Assembly: GCF_001420695.1 (NCBI RefSeq)
Contig: NZ_LJJB01000013.1
Coordinates: forward strand, 186,065-250,064
Length of the DNA: 64,000 nt
Direction: 5' to 3'
Origin: Brevibacillus choshinensis
GTDB taxonomy: Bacteria > Bacillota > Bacilli > Brevibacillales > Brevibacillaceae
The notes under the pieces are model-generated. The model saw nothing but the letters and a program-made list of their open reading frames with translations. It did no database searches and had not been told where the DNA came from. Below, piece after piece: positions 1-8,705 of the stretch. The translations under genes were made by a program, and so were the position numbers. Numbering within the stretch: the first letter of the stretch is position 1; each line of letters opens with the position of its first letter.

Positions 1-2
1 TA

Positions 3-1109
3 GTGTACTTTACGATAGAAGCTTTTCGAGAGCGTATGGAGAAGACGGGAGCTACTGTACGAACATTTGACGGTCAAAAATTTATAGAAGCGTTTATCTC
101 AGGTGGAAGAAGTTATTTACTGCAGAGAGTCAACGGTCTTTTACATACGGCAGATATCGTGATACCTAGCGTTCTTGAACAGATCAAAGGAGAGCATTTT
201 GATTACATCATCCACGATTCCATGTTTGGTTGCGGACGGATACTGGCGCAGATCCTGAAGCTTCCCTCAATTAATTCTTGTACTTCTTTTGCGCAGACAA
301 AAGCATCATTCGATGAAGAGTTGGATCAGCTTACTAAAAAAATTCCTACAGAAATAGTGAAACCAACACAAGATGAATTTCAAGCGCTGACGAAAAGAGT
401 GAAGGAAAAATATGGTGTGGAGATTGATTCTCCATATGAAGTTTTTTGTAATCCTGCACCACTTACCATCGTTTATACAACTAGGGAGTTTCAACCTTTT
501 GGAGAAGCATTCGACCAAACTTACAAATTTGTAGGTCCATCCATCTCTTCACGATTGACGGAGGAAAACTTCGACCTTACTGCAATCAAGGGAAAAAGCC
601 CCATTTACATATCGCTGGGTACTGTCGTAAACCAATCGATTGATTTCTATAAGCTTTGTTTTAAGGCATTTGGGAGCACGGATCATACCGTTGTCATGTC
701 TATTGGAAATAAAGTTCAAATTACTGATTTGGGGGAAATTCCTCAAAACTTCGTTGTAAAAAGTTATGTTCCACAAATTGATGTACTAAAATATGCGAAA
801 TTATTTATTACACATGGTGGAATGAACAGTACCAATGAAGGTCTCTATTTCGGAGTTCCACTCGTTGTAATCCCACAAAGTGCGGATCAGCCAATCATTG
901 CCGGGCAAGTTGCCAATATCGGAGCAGGCATTGCATTACAAATGCAATGCTTGACTGCAGATCAACTACGTGAAACCGTAGATCATGTGTTAAACCACCC
1001 AACTTTCCATAAAGCTGTTGCAAATATTAGGGAATCCTTTCAACGATCAGGTGGGTATCACCAAGCTGTTGATGAGATTTTCGAATTTAAAAGTCAATAT
1101 CATATCTAA
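3..1109 (+). CDS. MGT-family (macrolide-type) glycosyltransferase, 5' partial
   Basis: A GT1-fold glycosyltransferase of the macrolide glycosyltransferase / YjiC type, which moves a sugar from a nucleotide donor onto small hydrophobic acceptors in the cytoplasm. The C-terminal donor-binding signature is clear around residues 270-295 (HGGMNSTNEGLYFGVP, then a Gln of the SADQ segment). The visible start matches the family some 25-35 residues in, so the true start lies left of the window; the GTG at 3 is not a credible start. Family length is about 390-400 residues against 368 here. A short GC hairpin follows the stop. The acceptor cannot be predicted; self-protection against a macrolide-like compound is only a possibility. 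Confidence 0.85.
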   Translation: MYFTIEAFRERMEKTGATVRTFDGQKFIEAFISGGRSYLLQRVNGLLHTADIVIPSVLEQIKGEHFDYIIHDSMFGCGRILAQILKLPSINSCTSFAQTKASFDEELDQLTKKIPTEIVKPTQDEFQALTKRVKEKYGVEIDSPYEVFCNPAPLTIVYTTREFQPFGEAFDQTYKFVGPSISSRLTEENFDLTAIKGKSPIYISLGTVVNQSIDFYKLCFKAFGSTDHTVVMSIGNKVQITDLGEIPQNFVVKSYVPQIDVLKYAKLFITHGGMNSTNEGLYFGVPLVVIPQSADQPIIAGQVANIGAGIALQMQCLTADQLRETVDHVLNHPTFHKAVANIRESFQRSGGYHQAVDEIFEFKSQYHI

Positions 1110-1487
1110 ATATAAATATTTCTTAGCTGCATTGGATGAGGCTGCCGTTACAATCGGCAGCTTCGTTTCGTTCATGTAGACAGGTTCGAGTTACGGAGTA
1201 ACATTTCACCATTCTTACCGAACCTGTTGTCACCACCGCCCAGCTTTTCGTACTTAGGCAGGAGCCAGAACCTTTGACACCACATCTGGTCGAATTTTCG
1301 CGAACGATGGGCAGCGTGCAAACCCGTGAAGCTTTTTTCCTCCGTTTACGATACATTAGAATTGCAGTAATCCCGTTTACCAGTATATGGACGAATAACG
1401 TGTTACCTAAAGGGACCAACCCGTTTCAGTTATTACTGTTTTTTTGTATAGTATAAGTAAGTTAAAAATTCAGAAAAGGGTGAATAT
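1110..1487. other. Intergenic stretch with a hairpin
   Basis: At 1138-1165 a stem GGCTGCCG / CGGCAGCt lies just after the glycosyltransferase and resembles the core of the CTAACGGG repeat family found elsewhere in the window, although the CTAACGGG end is absent. The rest, 1170-1456, has open frames on both strands but none with a ribosome binding site. An AT-rich promoter-like stretch (TATAGTATAAG) precedes the next gene at about 1448-1458. Confidence 0.4.
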
Positions 1488-2438
1488 ATGAAATCGAGTA
1501 GTGATGTACTATCTTTTCCTTATCCCTTTAATGAAAGTAATGTCTACAGGTACTCTAACAACGCAATTCCATTACATCTACAGAATTCCATAGAGCTGAC
1601 ATATCAATATTTAGATGAAATTAGTCTGAAAAGAGATCTGCTTACAAACCATCCGGAACGATGTTATCAATCATCACCTCATTCGATGGATGCACAATGG
1701 GAAATTGTTGATCTCATTATTCATAATCTTGTTTTTTATTATCCAGATAAGTTTGAATTAGAAAAGAAAGATGAACAGTGGATCTTTTCAAATGTCCAGA
1801 CAAAAGAAAAAATTGCCTTTACATTTGGTGACAGAACAACTCTTGAGGTAGAGCCTTTAGATTTTATTGGGCGTCATGTTCAAGAAGATTTAATCTTAAT
1901 GATGCAGCGGGATGGTAACCTATTTTTAGATGCTGGACAGCTATGCTTTCCAGCGAATTGGTCCTTGTATTTTGACCTAGGTATGACTTTTAAAGAAATA
2001 CATTCACCAATTCCGGGCTTTCAGTCTGGGTCCCTGGATGATAGAATTCTGCAATTTCTTATGAGAATGGAGGCAGGTAAGCCATGGGGAAGAAAAAATT
2101 GGTCACTCATGGCTGGCAGTAGGTTAGATACCTCGCTTGAAACATTTTCTGAATGGGGTCAGGCACGGAAGCAAGTGACAAAGGAAAATGTAGGAGAACT
2201 CGTGCATTTTAGGGTAGAAGTTCAAAAGCTATTTCGCCTGCCAAAAAGCAATGGTATTTTATTTACGATTCATTCACACATACTGCCTTTAGAAAGGTTC
2301 ATTCAACATACCCCTTGGTTGGAGCAATTTTATGCGGTTCTTCACGAACTCCCTGACTTTATTTCAGAGTACAAAGGTATTTCTCTATATCGAAAACAGG
2401 TACTTGAATATCTAGAAGAGGAAATGAAAAAGAGATGA
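1488..2438 (+). CDS. Heme-dependent oxidative N-demethylase alpha-like protein (DUF3445 / DmmC-like)
   Basis: Resembles the HODM alpha-subunit family (old DUF3445), the heme protein that oxidatively removes a methyl group from dimethylamine-type substrates. The family-typical segment RVEVQKLFRLPKSNGILFTI occurs near residues 247-266, followed by H-x-LPLERF, and the central DIGxH-like region (DFIGRHVQEDL) lies near residue 124. At 316 residues it has a normal length. The start ATG has a good site (AAAAGGGTGA) 6 bases upstream. It is the first gene of a tight three-gene operon with a DmmA-like zinc protein and a flavin/2Fe-2S reductase, the same set of parts as the dimethylamine monooxygenase DmmABC of marine bacteria. 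Assignment rests on recognition of the family and on the operon; the substrate is inferred. Confidence 0.72.
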   Translation: MKSSSDVLSFPYPFNESNVYRYSNNAIPLHLQNSIELTYQYLDEISLKRDLLTNHPERCYQSSPHSMDAQWEIVDLIIHNLVFYYPDKFELEKKDEQWIFSNVQTKEKIAFTFGDRTTLEVEPLDFIGRHVQEDLILMMQRDGNLFLDAGQLCFPANWSLYFDLGMTFKEIHSPIPGFQSGSLDDRILQFLMRMEAGKPWGRKNWSLMAGSRLDTSLETFSEWGQARKQVTKENVGELVHFRVEVQKLFRLPKSNGILFTIHSHILPLERFIQHTPWLEQFYAVLHELPDFISEYKGISLYRKQVLEYLEEEMKKR

Positions 2439-2899
2439 TGAGTCCAGCGCAAAAGGAGCCGTTATTTATAAGGGGGAAAAGGAAATATTTATTTTGTACC
2501 GATTCAAAAGGTGCAGAGTCTCTATACAATCTCGTTCAGCAAGCTATGGAAGATAATGCCCCATTTGATTTCCATGTCATAGAGAATGAATCTGATTCCT
2601 TCCTCAATCTTTGGTTCAGTCAGCAAAAAATGGGAACATATTTATACTTGTCTGGGAAGTGGGAAATAGTAAATCGATTAAAAAATCTAGCTTTGAAGGC
2701 AGGGTTCTCTGAATATGAGATGCAAATAAAAGTCCTGGGGAAAATAAGAAAGAAGTTAATTTGTTGTAAATGCCATGGGGTCAATGATGTCGATGATGAA
2801 TCGCATATTTCTTGTATGCATTGTGGACTAAAACTAGAAGTTTCCAACCATTATTCACGTCGTTTGGAAGCCTATCTTGGGTATTCATCAATATTATAA
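2435..2899 (+). CDS. DmmA-like subunit with C-terminal zinc ribbon
   Basis: A 154-residue protein whose C-terminal third carries a zinc-ribbon-like pattern: C110-C111-x-C113, then C127-x2-C130-G, followed by SNHYSRRLEAYLGY, typical of the C-terminal domain of dimethylamine monooxygenase subunit DmmA. Its ATGATG overlaps the stop of the preceding gene by 4 bases, which signals translational coupling. The N-terminal part (residues 1-100) has no motif I recognise. In the known systems this small subunit is part of the N-demethylase complex, receiving electrons from the reductase. The family call is supported by the conserved tail and by both neighbours. Confidence 0.7.
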   Translation: MMSPAQKEPLFIRGKRKYLFCTDSKGAESLYNLVQQAMEDNAPFDFHVIENESDSFLNLWFSQQKMGTYLYLSGKWEIVNRLKNLALKAGFSEYEMQIKVLGKIRKKLICCKCHGVNDVDDESHISCMHCGLKLEVSNHYSRRLEAYLGYSSIL

Positions 2900-2923
2900 T
2901 TTTAATACTGGAGGAAAAATAGC

Positions 2924-3886
2924 TTGCATCGAAATTCAAAATTAGAAGTACGTGTAAGAAATATTATAGAAGAGACTTCCACTATTAAAAGATTCACCTT
3001 ACAAGCAATTGATTACTCTATGCTTCCTCCCTTTAGTGGTGGTTCACATATTACAACCTTTTTACCACATCATTCAGGTAATTTGGAAAGACATTATTCT
3101 ATTTTCAACATAACTTCTGAGATGGGACTGTTTGAAATAGCTGTCCGTTTAGCAGAAGACTCAACTGGTGGCTCTCGTTATTGGCATCAAAATGTTCATG
3201 TTGGTGATATTTTATCAGTTAGCTACCCAAAGAATTACTTTCCATTAAGTTTTCAAGCGAAACATCATGTGTTTTATGCAGCAGGAATTGGTATTACGCC
3301 CTTTTTGTCCATGATGTCAGAGCTAGTTGATAAGAAAAGGTCATTTGAGCTTCATTATGCAGCAAAATCAAAAGAGCAGTGTGCTTTTTATGATTACTTA
3401 AGGAAGGAATTCCCGGATCAATGTCACTTTTATTTTTCAAATGGCGAAGGCACAAATCGTTTATTGCCAACTCAACTTTTGAATCATCGAATAGGTACAC
3501 ATGTTTATTTTTGTGGTCCCGAGAACATGATTCAAGATTTTAAAATAGCAGCTCAAACATTTGGATATCCTTCCTTCAATATTCATTTGGAACGATTTGC
3601 ACCTCCACCAAAGAAGGAACAGCATGCGTTTCAAGTCAATCTTAAAAGGAGTGACACACAGCTGGAGGTTCCAGCGAATTCTTCACTACTAGACGTACTT
3701 CTTCAAAATGGAATCAAGATCCCTTACTCCTGCCGTGTAGGAGGTTGTGGGACTTGCGAAATAAAGGTAGAAGAGGGACAGATTGTTCACTTCGACTCGT
3801 TTCTATCAGAAGAACAGCAATGCTCCAAACAAGCAATGCTTTGTTGCGTTTCGCGTGGGAAGGGAAGATTGGTGCTTGATTTATAA
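2924..3886 (+). CDS. PDR/VanB-type reductase: FMN/NAD domain plus 2Fe-2S ferredoxin (DmmB-like)
   Basis: A phthalate-dioxygenase-reductase-type electron carrier of 320 residues. Order: flavin-binding beta-barrel (residues 5-105, RHYSIFN flavin motif at 56-62), NAD-binding domain (about 110-225, AAGIGITPFLSM at 119-130, CGPENM at 197-202), then a plant-type ferredoxin domain with C270-x4-C275-x2-C278 and a distal Cys at 307/308. It would take electrons from NAD(P)H and pass them to the oxygenase encoded just upstream. The start is TTG at 2924 with GGAGG ten bases ahead. It closes the N-demethylase-like operon. Confidence 0.88.
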   Translation: MHRNSKLEVRVRNIIEETSTIKRFTLQAIDYSMLPPFSGGSHITTFLPHHSGNLERHYSIFNITSEMGLFEIAVRLAEDSTGGSRYWHQNVHVGDILSVSYPKNYFPLSFQAKHHVFYAAGIGITPFLSMMSELVDKKRSFELHYAAKSKEQCAFYDYLRKEFPDQCHFYFSNGEGTNRLLPTQLLNHRIGTHVYFCGPENMIQDFKIAAQTFGYPSFNIHLERFAPPPKKEQHAFQVNLKRSDTQLEVPANSSLLDVLLQNGIKIPYSCRVGGCGTCEIKVEEGQIVHFDSFLSEEQQCSKQAMLCCVSRGKGRLVLDL

Positions 3887-4004
3887 TTGATAGGATGACT
3901 GTAAAACTTACCCCTTATATAAATATGGAAAGGCACGCAAGGGAAGCTACTTAGTGATATAGGTTTCAACAAGTCAAAGTCAAATTCATTTTGGAGGGAT
4001 GGAC

Positions 4005-4478
4005 ATGAACCAAAACAACGCAGCAAACAAAAACGCAACGCAAGTAGGTGAACGCGAGATTGTGATCACCCGCGTATTTGATGCTCCACGCGATCTTGTG
4101 TTTGATGCTTGGACGAAAGAGGAGCACCTGTCGAAGTGGTGGGGACCTCGAGGTTTTACGTCGACTTTTCAGAAGTTTGATATGAAACCTGGCGGTACAT
4201 GGCAGTTTATCATGCACGGTCCTGATGGCGTTGATTATCCCAATACCAACGTCTTTGTCGAGATCGTTAAGCCCGAGCGAATCGTCATCAAACATGCTGT
4301 GTTTCCTCATTTTCTGGCGACAGCAATCTTTGAGGATCTGGATGGTAAGACCAAACTCACTTATAGCACAGTTTTTGAAGAAAATACCGCTGTATTCGAT
4401 AAGGTGAAAACATATGCCGTCCCAGGTGCCGAACAGACCATGGATCGTCTTGAGGAGCATCTGGCAAGTATATCTTAA
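4005..4478 (+). CDS. SRPBCC / AHSA1-family protein
   Basis: A START-like fold protein of the activator-of-Hsp90-ATPase homologue 1 family. The signature VFDAPRDLVFDAWTKEEHLSKWWGP sits near residues 22-46 and the C-terminal helix (MDRLEEHLA) is present. These cytoplasmic proteins bind hydrophobic ligands; in Bacillales their function is mostly unknown. The ATG at 3999 abuts the GGAGGG site, so the second ATG at 4005 (spacing about 7) is preferred, giving 157 residues. It stands alone about 120 bases after the reductase gene; no link to the N-demethylase operon is evident. Confidence 0.85.
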   Translation: MNQNNAANKNATQVGEREIVITRVFDAPRDLVFDAWTKEEHLSKWWGPRGFTSTFQKFDMKPGGTWQFIMHGPDGVDYPNTNVFVEIVKPERIVIKHAVFPHFLATAIFEDLDGKTKLTYSTVFEENTAVFDKVKTYAVPGAEQTMDRLEEHLASIS

Positions 4479-4609
4479 AAGTAAGAGGCCAGCCTCGTAT
4501 TGATGCCCCCGGTAACAGCTCGCTATTTATTTCGCGTGGATGAAATCGTATCGTTTTAAGGCTTCCGTAAAACCTGGCAAAACGCTTAGCGTCACAGAAC
4601 ACATTCCTA

Positions 4610-4653
4610 AAGGCTGCCAAAACTGTTGGCAGCCTTGCTGTGCTAACGGGCAG
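4610..4653 (+). repeat. CTAACGGG-type hairpin repeat (right half)
   Basis: Hairpin AAGGCTGCC / GGCAGCCTT at 4610-4636 followed by CTAACGGGCAG at 4643-4653. It is one member of the dispersed repeat family of this window and may also act as a terminator for the upstream gene. Confidence 0.6.
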
Positions 4654-4760
4654 ATTAACGTAATAACTTCGACTTTTCACTCGGATAGGAAAATCTCCCA
4701 CTGTTCCTAAACATGATAGTATGGAAGCAAGGAATAAACAATAAGGGAGGGTATTAACAA

Positions 4761-5568
4761 ATGAAAGATCATGCACTCGAATGGGCGACCTTCGCGGACA
4801 AGGTTGTTCGCATAGCTGGAAAAAAATTATCGAATTACGGAGAGAGTCTCGCATAGAGGTAACATATAAGAACGCAGGAGAACTTGTAACCTCAGCAGAC
4901 TTTGTCTCTGATCAGATTATTCGTGAAGCAATTGCTAGTGCTTACCCTAAATATGGTATTCTCTCTGAAGAAACGACCGATGGAGTTTGGGCTAAAAATA
5001 TCTTTGAAGGTCCTCTTTGGATTATTGATCCGTTGGACGGTACGGTAAACTATGCACGTAATCTTCCCCATTTTGCTATCTCCGTGGCCATTGCCGTAGA
5101 TGGCGTTGTTTGGGCAGGGGCTGTGCATGCTCCAGATTTGGGAGTAACCTATGTAGGTATTCGAGGAGGGGGTGCTCGTTGTAATGATGAACAGCTTCAT
5201 ATTCATCGTTTTGAAACCTTATCGGAAGCTGTAATCGGAACCGGATTCCCCCATGATAAAGAAAAAGTGCACCCAGCGCTTGCAAGAGTGAATCTCTTAA
5301 CCACCCATTGTAGAGACATCCGCCGTTTGGCTGCTCCGACCCTAGATATCTGTTATGTAGCATCCGGTCGTCTGGACGCGCATACAGAGAGGTTAGCTCC
5401 GTGGGACGTCGCAGCAGCAGTCTCATCGCCCGTGAAGCTGGAGCAAATACTGGCCACGTTGGAGCGGTTCCTACGGATATTCCACTTGAATTATGCGGAG
5501 AAGAAATAGTTTGTGCTAATCCTGGTATATTTGAAGAGCTTCTCTCTTTACTACGTTCAAGAAATTGA
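4761..5568 (+). pseudogene. Inositol monophosphatase family, broken by two frameshifts
   Basis: The family of Mg-dependent phosphatases acting on inositol phosphate and similar sugar phosphates. All key motifs survive: SEET, the metal site DPLDGTVNY and PWDVAA, but they lie in three frames. The natural start is the ATG at 4761 (AGGGAGGG nine bases ahead); this frame hits TAG near 4854. The body runs in another frame from a run of seven A near 4823 to about 5415, and the tail (SLIAREAG..., ending with TGA at 5566) is in the third. Each shift is equivalent to losing one base, at the A run and at a GCAGCAGCA run. Either a pseudogene or sequencing errors at slippery spots; restoring both bases gives a normal protein of about 269 residues. 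Confidence 0.82.
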
Positions 5569-5622
5569 CCGATACTGACAGCAAGACATTCAAACGTTGG
5601 AATTGAACAGTTGATAAAATTC

Positions 5623-5877
5623 TCACCATTTTATCCCAGTAGTCGAAAACCAGCATAAACCTCGGTAGAATTCTTCGTCATTAACTGAACCAAGGCTGTA
5701 TAAATAACAGTTTTGAAATCCCAGTTCCGCCAATGTTCCTTCTTTAACATCATCATAAATAAAAGGGTAAAGAAAAAATCTTAATACTAACTTGCTGTGC
5801 TGTCTATCTACAATTATTCTTGGTTGCGGAGCATTTGGTTCAGCTCCCCAGTCCTTATTTACTTGTATGAATTGCAA
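5623..5877 (-). CDS. Hypothetical small protein
   Basis: An 84-residue frame starting with TTG preceded by an AGGGG element. I do not recognise it. It is rich in aromatic residues, with no membrane segment or Cys motif, and looks like a compact soluble beta protein (for example IIVDRQHSKLVLRFFLYPF). Its composition is protein-like, unlike the antisense frames nearby, and it lies alone between the phosphatase relic and a repeat. Confidence 0.5.
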   Translation of the reverse strand: MQFIQVNKDWGAEPNAPQPRIIVDRQHSKLVLRFFLYPFIYDDVKEGTLAELGFQNCYLYSLGSVNDEEFYRGLCWFSTTGIKW

Positions 5878-6044
5878 CTGACATTCCCCTGAATATTGTA
5901 ATTAGGACACTTTTAATATAATGAATGAAGTATCATTGCTCACTGGAGTTGCATATACCACCCTTGGATAAATGTAAAAGAAGAGTTTGTATGTCATTTA
6001 ATAAGTGGCTTCTGAATTCTGTGGAGAAAAGATACACGCGCGTA

Positions 6045-6128
6045 ATTGAACTAACGGGATGAAACAAACAGCACAAAAAGAGGCAACTTTTAGTAAAACG
6101 GCAGCCTCTATTCAACTAACGGACAGTT
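6045..6128. repeat. CTAACGGG repeat, full length
   Basis: About 84 bases bounded by two AACTAACGG copies in direct orientation (6049-6057 and 6114-6122) around an imperfect hairpin GAGGCaAC / GgCAGCCTC. It shows the complete architecture of the dispersed repeat family. Confidence 0.6.
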
Positions 6129-6157
6129 TGTCACAAGATCTTCATTCGTCTGGATTT

Positions 6158-7420
6158 TTAAGTGGAAACGGTATGTTTGCTTTTTGTCCCTCTTTTCCTC
6201 GAAGCCACCTCTGAGATCTCTCCATCCAATTCCTTAAGTAAAGGAATGAAGCAGCCGCTCAAGCCTGCTGCTAACGGTAACAATCCCGCTAGAGAAAACA
6301 TGAATGGCACTCCTAGTACTTGGGCGACTGCTCCTCCTAGAAATCCGCCCAATGGTGCAAGAGATCCCCCAACGAGATATCGTACCGCCATCACTCGGCC
6401 GCGCATCCCATCGGAGACCAACCCCCCGAACAAGGCAGTGCTGAACGAGCTGAAAAAAGGGCCAGCCATCCCAAGCAATACTGATACGACTAGAGCTGTC
6501 TGAAAGTTGGAGCTGGAACCCAGAACGACGTATAGCAGGCCGATGCAGATTAAACTCCCCAGCATTGGGATTCTCCTTTTTTTTACATCTCCGATCAGCG
6601 ATAAAATGAACAACGCCACCAAAGTTCCGACTGATACGGATGTCCCAAGTAAGCCCATCCCGCTTGCATCTTTTTGAAGCGTATCCTGCACGAAAGGTAC
6701 CATCATCGTCCAAACTGCCATGGAACACATATTGGATATCGCGACGAGAATCATGATGACAAGCATAGGTGGATACTGTTTAAAGAACGATAATCCTTCT
6801 ACGATCTCGCTCACATAACTGCTATCTCTTACGACTACCTGCTCACGCTTGTGACTCTTTAGGGGCAAAAAGCAGATGAAAGCCGCAGAGAGAAGATAAC
6901 AGACAGCATTTATGGCCAATGTGTAGTCTACCCCGATAATCGCGATCATTGACCCTGCCAATATTGGACCTACAAGAGAGGCACCACTTCTGAATCCGTC
7001 AAGAATCGCGTAGCTTTTCACGAGACGATTCTTGTCAGTAAGCATCGGTACAATCGCCAATGCAGCCGGGTCAAAAAGCGCATTGCATAATCCAGTGATG
7101 ATGGCAGCTACGTACAGATGCCACAATTGCAGTGCATCGAAGAAAGCACACGACACCGGAACGGCGATGGCTGTAAAACGGATAACATTAAGACCAATCA
7201 ACAGTCGTCCCTTGTCGATTCGATCTATTAACGGAGCCCCCACAAGCCGTCCTGCAACTTCGGGGATTCCCCTGCATAGGGCAAGAGTCCCCATAGACAG
7301 CTTCGAACCAGTCAGCAGATAGACCATCCATTCAAGAGCAAGCAATCCGAAGGTATCTCCTAAGCTGCAGATCGTTAACGCTGTGGTCATGATGAAGAAG
7401 CCCTTTTTGTTCAACGACAC
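6158..7420 (-). CDS. MFS transporter
   Basis: A 420-residue major facilitator with about twelve hydrophobic segments; the DHA-type layout with SLGDTFGLLALEWMVYLLTG in helix 1 and the GRLVGAPLIDR loop between helices 2 and 3 suggests a drug or metabolite exporter. GTG at 7420 is the longest start; the ATG at 7390 is an alternative. It lies 22 bases downstream of an ArsR-type regulator on the same strand, so the two form an operon in which the regulator probably controls the exporter. The substrate is unknown. Confidence 0.85.
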   Translation of the reverse strand: MSLNKKGFFIMTTALTICSLGDTFGLLALEWMVYLLTGSKLSMGTLALCRGIPEVAGRLVGAPLIDRIDKGRLLIGLNVIRFTAIAVPVSCAFFDALQLWHLYVAAIITGLCNALFDPAALAIVPMLTDKNRLVKSYAILDGFRSGASLVGPILAGSMIAIIGVDYTLAINAVCYLLSAAFICFLPLKSHKREQVVVRDSSYVSEIVEGLSFFKQYPPMLVIMILVAISNMCSMAVWTMMVPFVQDTLQKDASGMGLLGTSVSVGTLVALFILSLIGDVKKRRIPMLGSLICIGLLYVVLGSSSNFQTALVVSVLLGMAGPFFSSFSTALFGGLVSDGMRGRVMAVRYLVGGSLAPLGGFLGGAVAQVLGVPFMFSLAGLLPLAAGLSGCFIPLLKELDGEISEVASRKRGTKSKHTVST

Positions 7421-7442
7421 TCTCTATTCACGACCTTCCCAC

Positions 7443-8342
7443 TTACAATTCAACCAGATAGTGAGTTAATTGCGAGTTTAGATCCTTTAAAGCTTCACGC
7501 CGCACGCTATACTCGACAAGGTTGCCTGTCATACTGACCCGCACTAGACCCGCTGCACGCAAGAGCATGAGATGGTAGTGGACTGTCCCTTTAGATAATC
7601 CGCAAAAACGGACAATATCGCTAAAGGTTTGGGGCGTTTTCGCAATAAATCGAAGGATATGCAATCGATTCTCATCCGAAAGGCCACGGGTAAAGCGCAA
7701 CAGAGAAGGAGATGGTTCGTCTGTCCCGACCGGTAGTGCATCAACTGGATATTTGGTGAAGCTGAGCCGTTCATAGTGTGAGGACGTGTTCGCAGGTCGA
7801 AAATGGTACTGTGGAATCAGGATGATTTTCTCCAGTTTGTCGTTGGGATTCAGCCGGAATCCGTTAGTGGCTTTTTCCATCAACTCTATGGGAGTCATCA
7901 GTGGTATCAACGATCGCATGGTCTCGGCGTTTTGGTGGAGTCCTGTCAGGATCGCAGGGTCCACCTGGGAAAAATACTGCTCGTTCCATTCACTTAGCAT
8001 CCAAACTAACTTGTCACGCTTCGAGATTAGGTCAGCCGGTACCTGATCGCTCCAACGGGAAAACAAGTCAAACAAATCACCAGACGAGAGTCCCGACAGC
8101 CAAGTGAGAAATCCTTCCGGTGTTCGTTCTCCGGGACAAGCCCACACCAGTAGGCTCAGATCACATACCTCTGGGTCATTGGCGATCTCTTTAAGAAAAT
8201 TCTCAGGTAAACGATTCTTTACCGATTTTACCCAAGACGCCCCGAGCTCCAGCACTTTGTGGCTGCTTTTGTGGGTAAAAGCATAAAAGCTGGATGCTAG
8301 CTCGTGTGCCGGAGCAAAATCGATTTCCAAAGTGAGGGCCAT
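7443..8342 (-). CDS. ArsR-type winged-helix transcriptional regulator with long N-terminal domain
   Basis: 299 residues from the ATG at 8342, which has AAAGGATG at good spacing; the ATG at 8354 lies on top of that site. The last 90 residues form an ArsR-type winged helix (LSDENRLHILRFIAKTPQTFSDIV, then GLSKGTVHYHLMLLRAAGLV). The first 200 residues are a separate domain I cannot name. There is no evident metal-binding Cys cluster, so ligand sensing is more likely than metal sensing. It is co-transcribed with the MFS gene that follows. Confidence 0.8.
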   Translation of the reverse strand: MALTLEIDFAPAHELASSFYAFTHKSSHKVLELGASWVKSVKNRLPENFLKEIANDPEVCDLSLLVWACPGERTPEGFLTWLSGLSSGDLFDLFSRWSDQVPADLISKRDKLVWMLSEWNEQYFSQVDPAILTGLHQNAETMRSLIPLMTPIELMEKATNGFRLNPNDKLEKIILIPQYHFRPANTSSHYERLSFTKYPVDALPVGTDEPSPSLLRFTRGLSDENRLHILRFIAKTPQTFSDIVRFCGLSKGTVHYHLMLLRAAGLVRVSMTGNLVEYSVRREALKDLNSQLTHYLVEL

Positions 8343-8705
8343 TGTTTCGCACATCCTTTTGTTTGAAAAATATAGAACTACAAATTACTTTAATAATATT
8401 CGAACGAAATTGTGGTGTCAATTTCCACAAGATATTTTCCAATTTCGTGAGTTCATATGGAGGCAGCCGAAAACAACCGGCTGCCTTTTCTACGATAACG
8501 TGCAGTTTCATTTTGTGGAAAAAGATAAAGCATAAACATATCTAATAAACTGAGTTCTTTCGAATCTTACTGAGGCGGTCTGTATGTTTCATTGTCGTAT
8601 TTTACAAAAAAATTTAATGATTTCAGTTTTTTAGCTCGCTGATACTTGTTATGTTAGTATCTGTTTGGAACAAGTTTTGCGTAGCAAAATTGTTAGGAGG
8701 ATAGC
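8343..8705. other. Divergent intergenic region with hairpin repeat
   Basis: Lies between the ArsR gene (minus) and a response regulator gene (plus). 8459-8487 is a hairpin AGGCAGCCG / CGGCTGCCT followed by TTTTC and a degenerate CTAACGGG-type end (8490-8507). The remainder must hold both promoters; I cannot point to a convincing -35/-10 pair. The site GGAGG at 8696-8700 serves the plus-strand gene. Confidence 0.5.

Noticed and set aside
1123-1456. Open frames on both strands downstream of the glycosyltransferase, and a minus-strand tail reading MWCQRFWLLPKYEKLGG
   Set aside because: No ribosome binding site and no recognised family. The tail looks faintly protein-like but cannot be supported.
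3966-4460. Long minus-strand frame opposite the SRPBCC gene
   Set aside because: Shadow of a well-supported plus-strand gene; no start signal.
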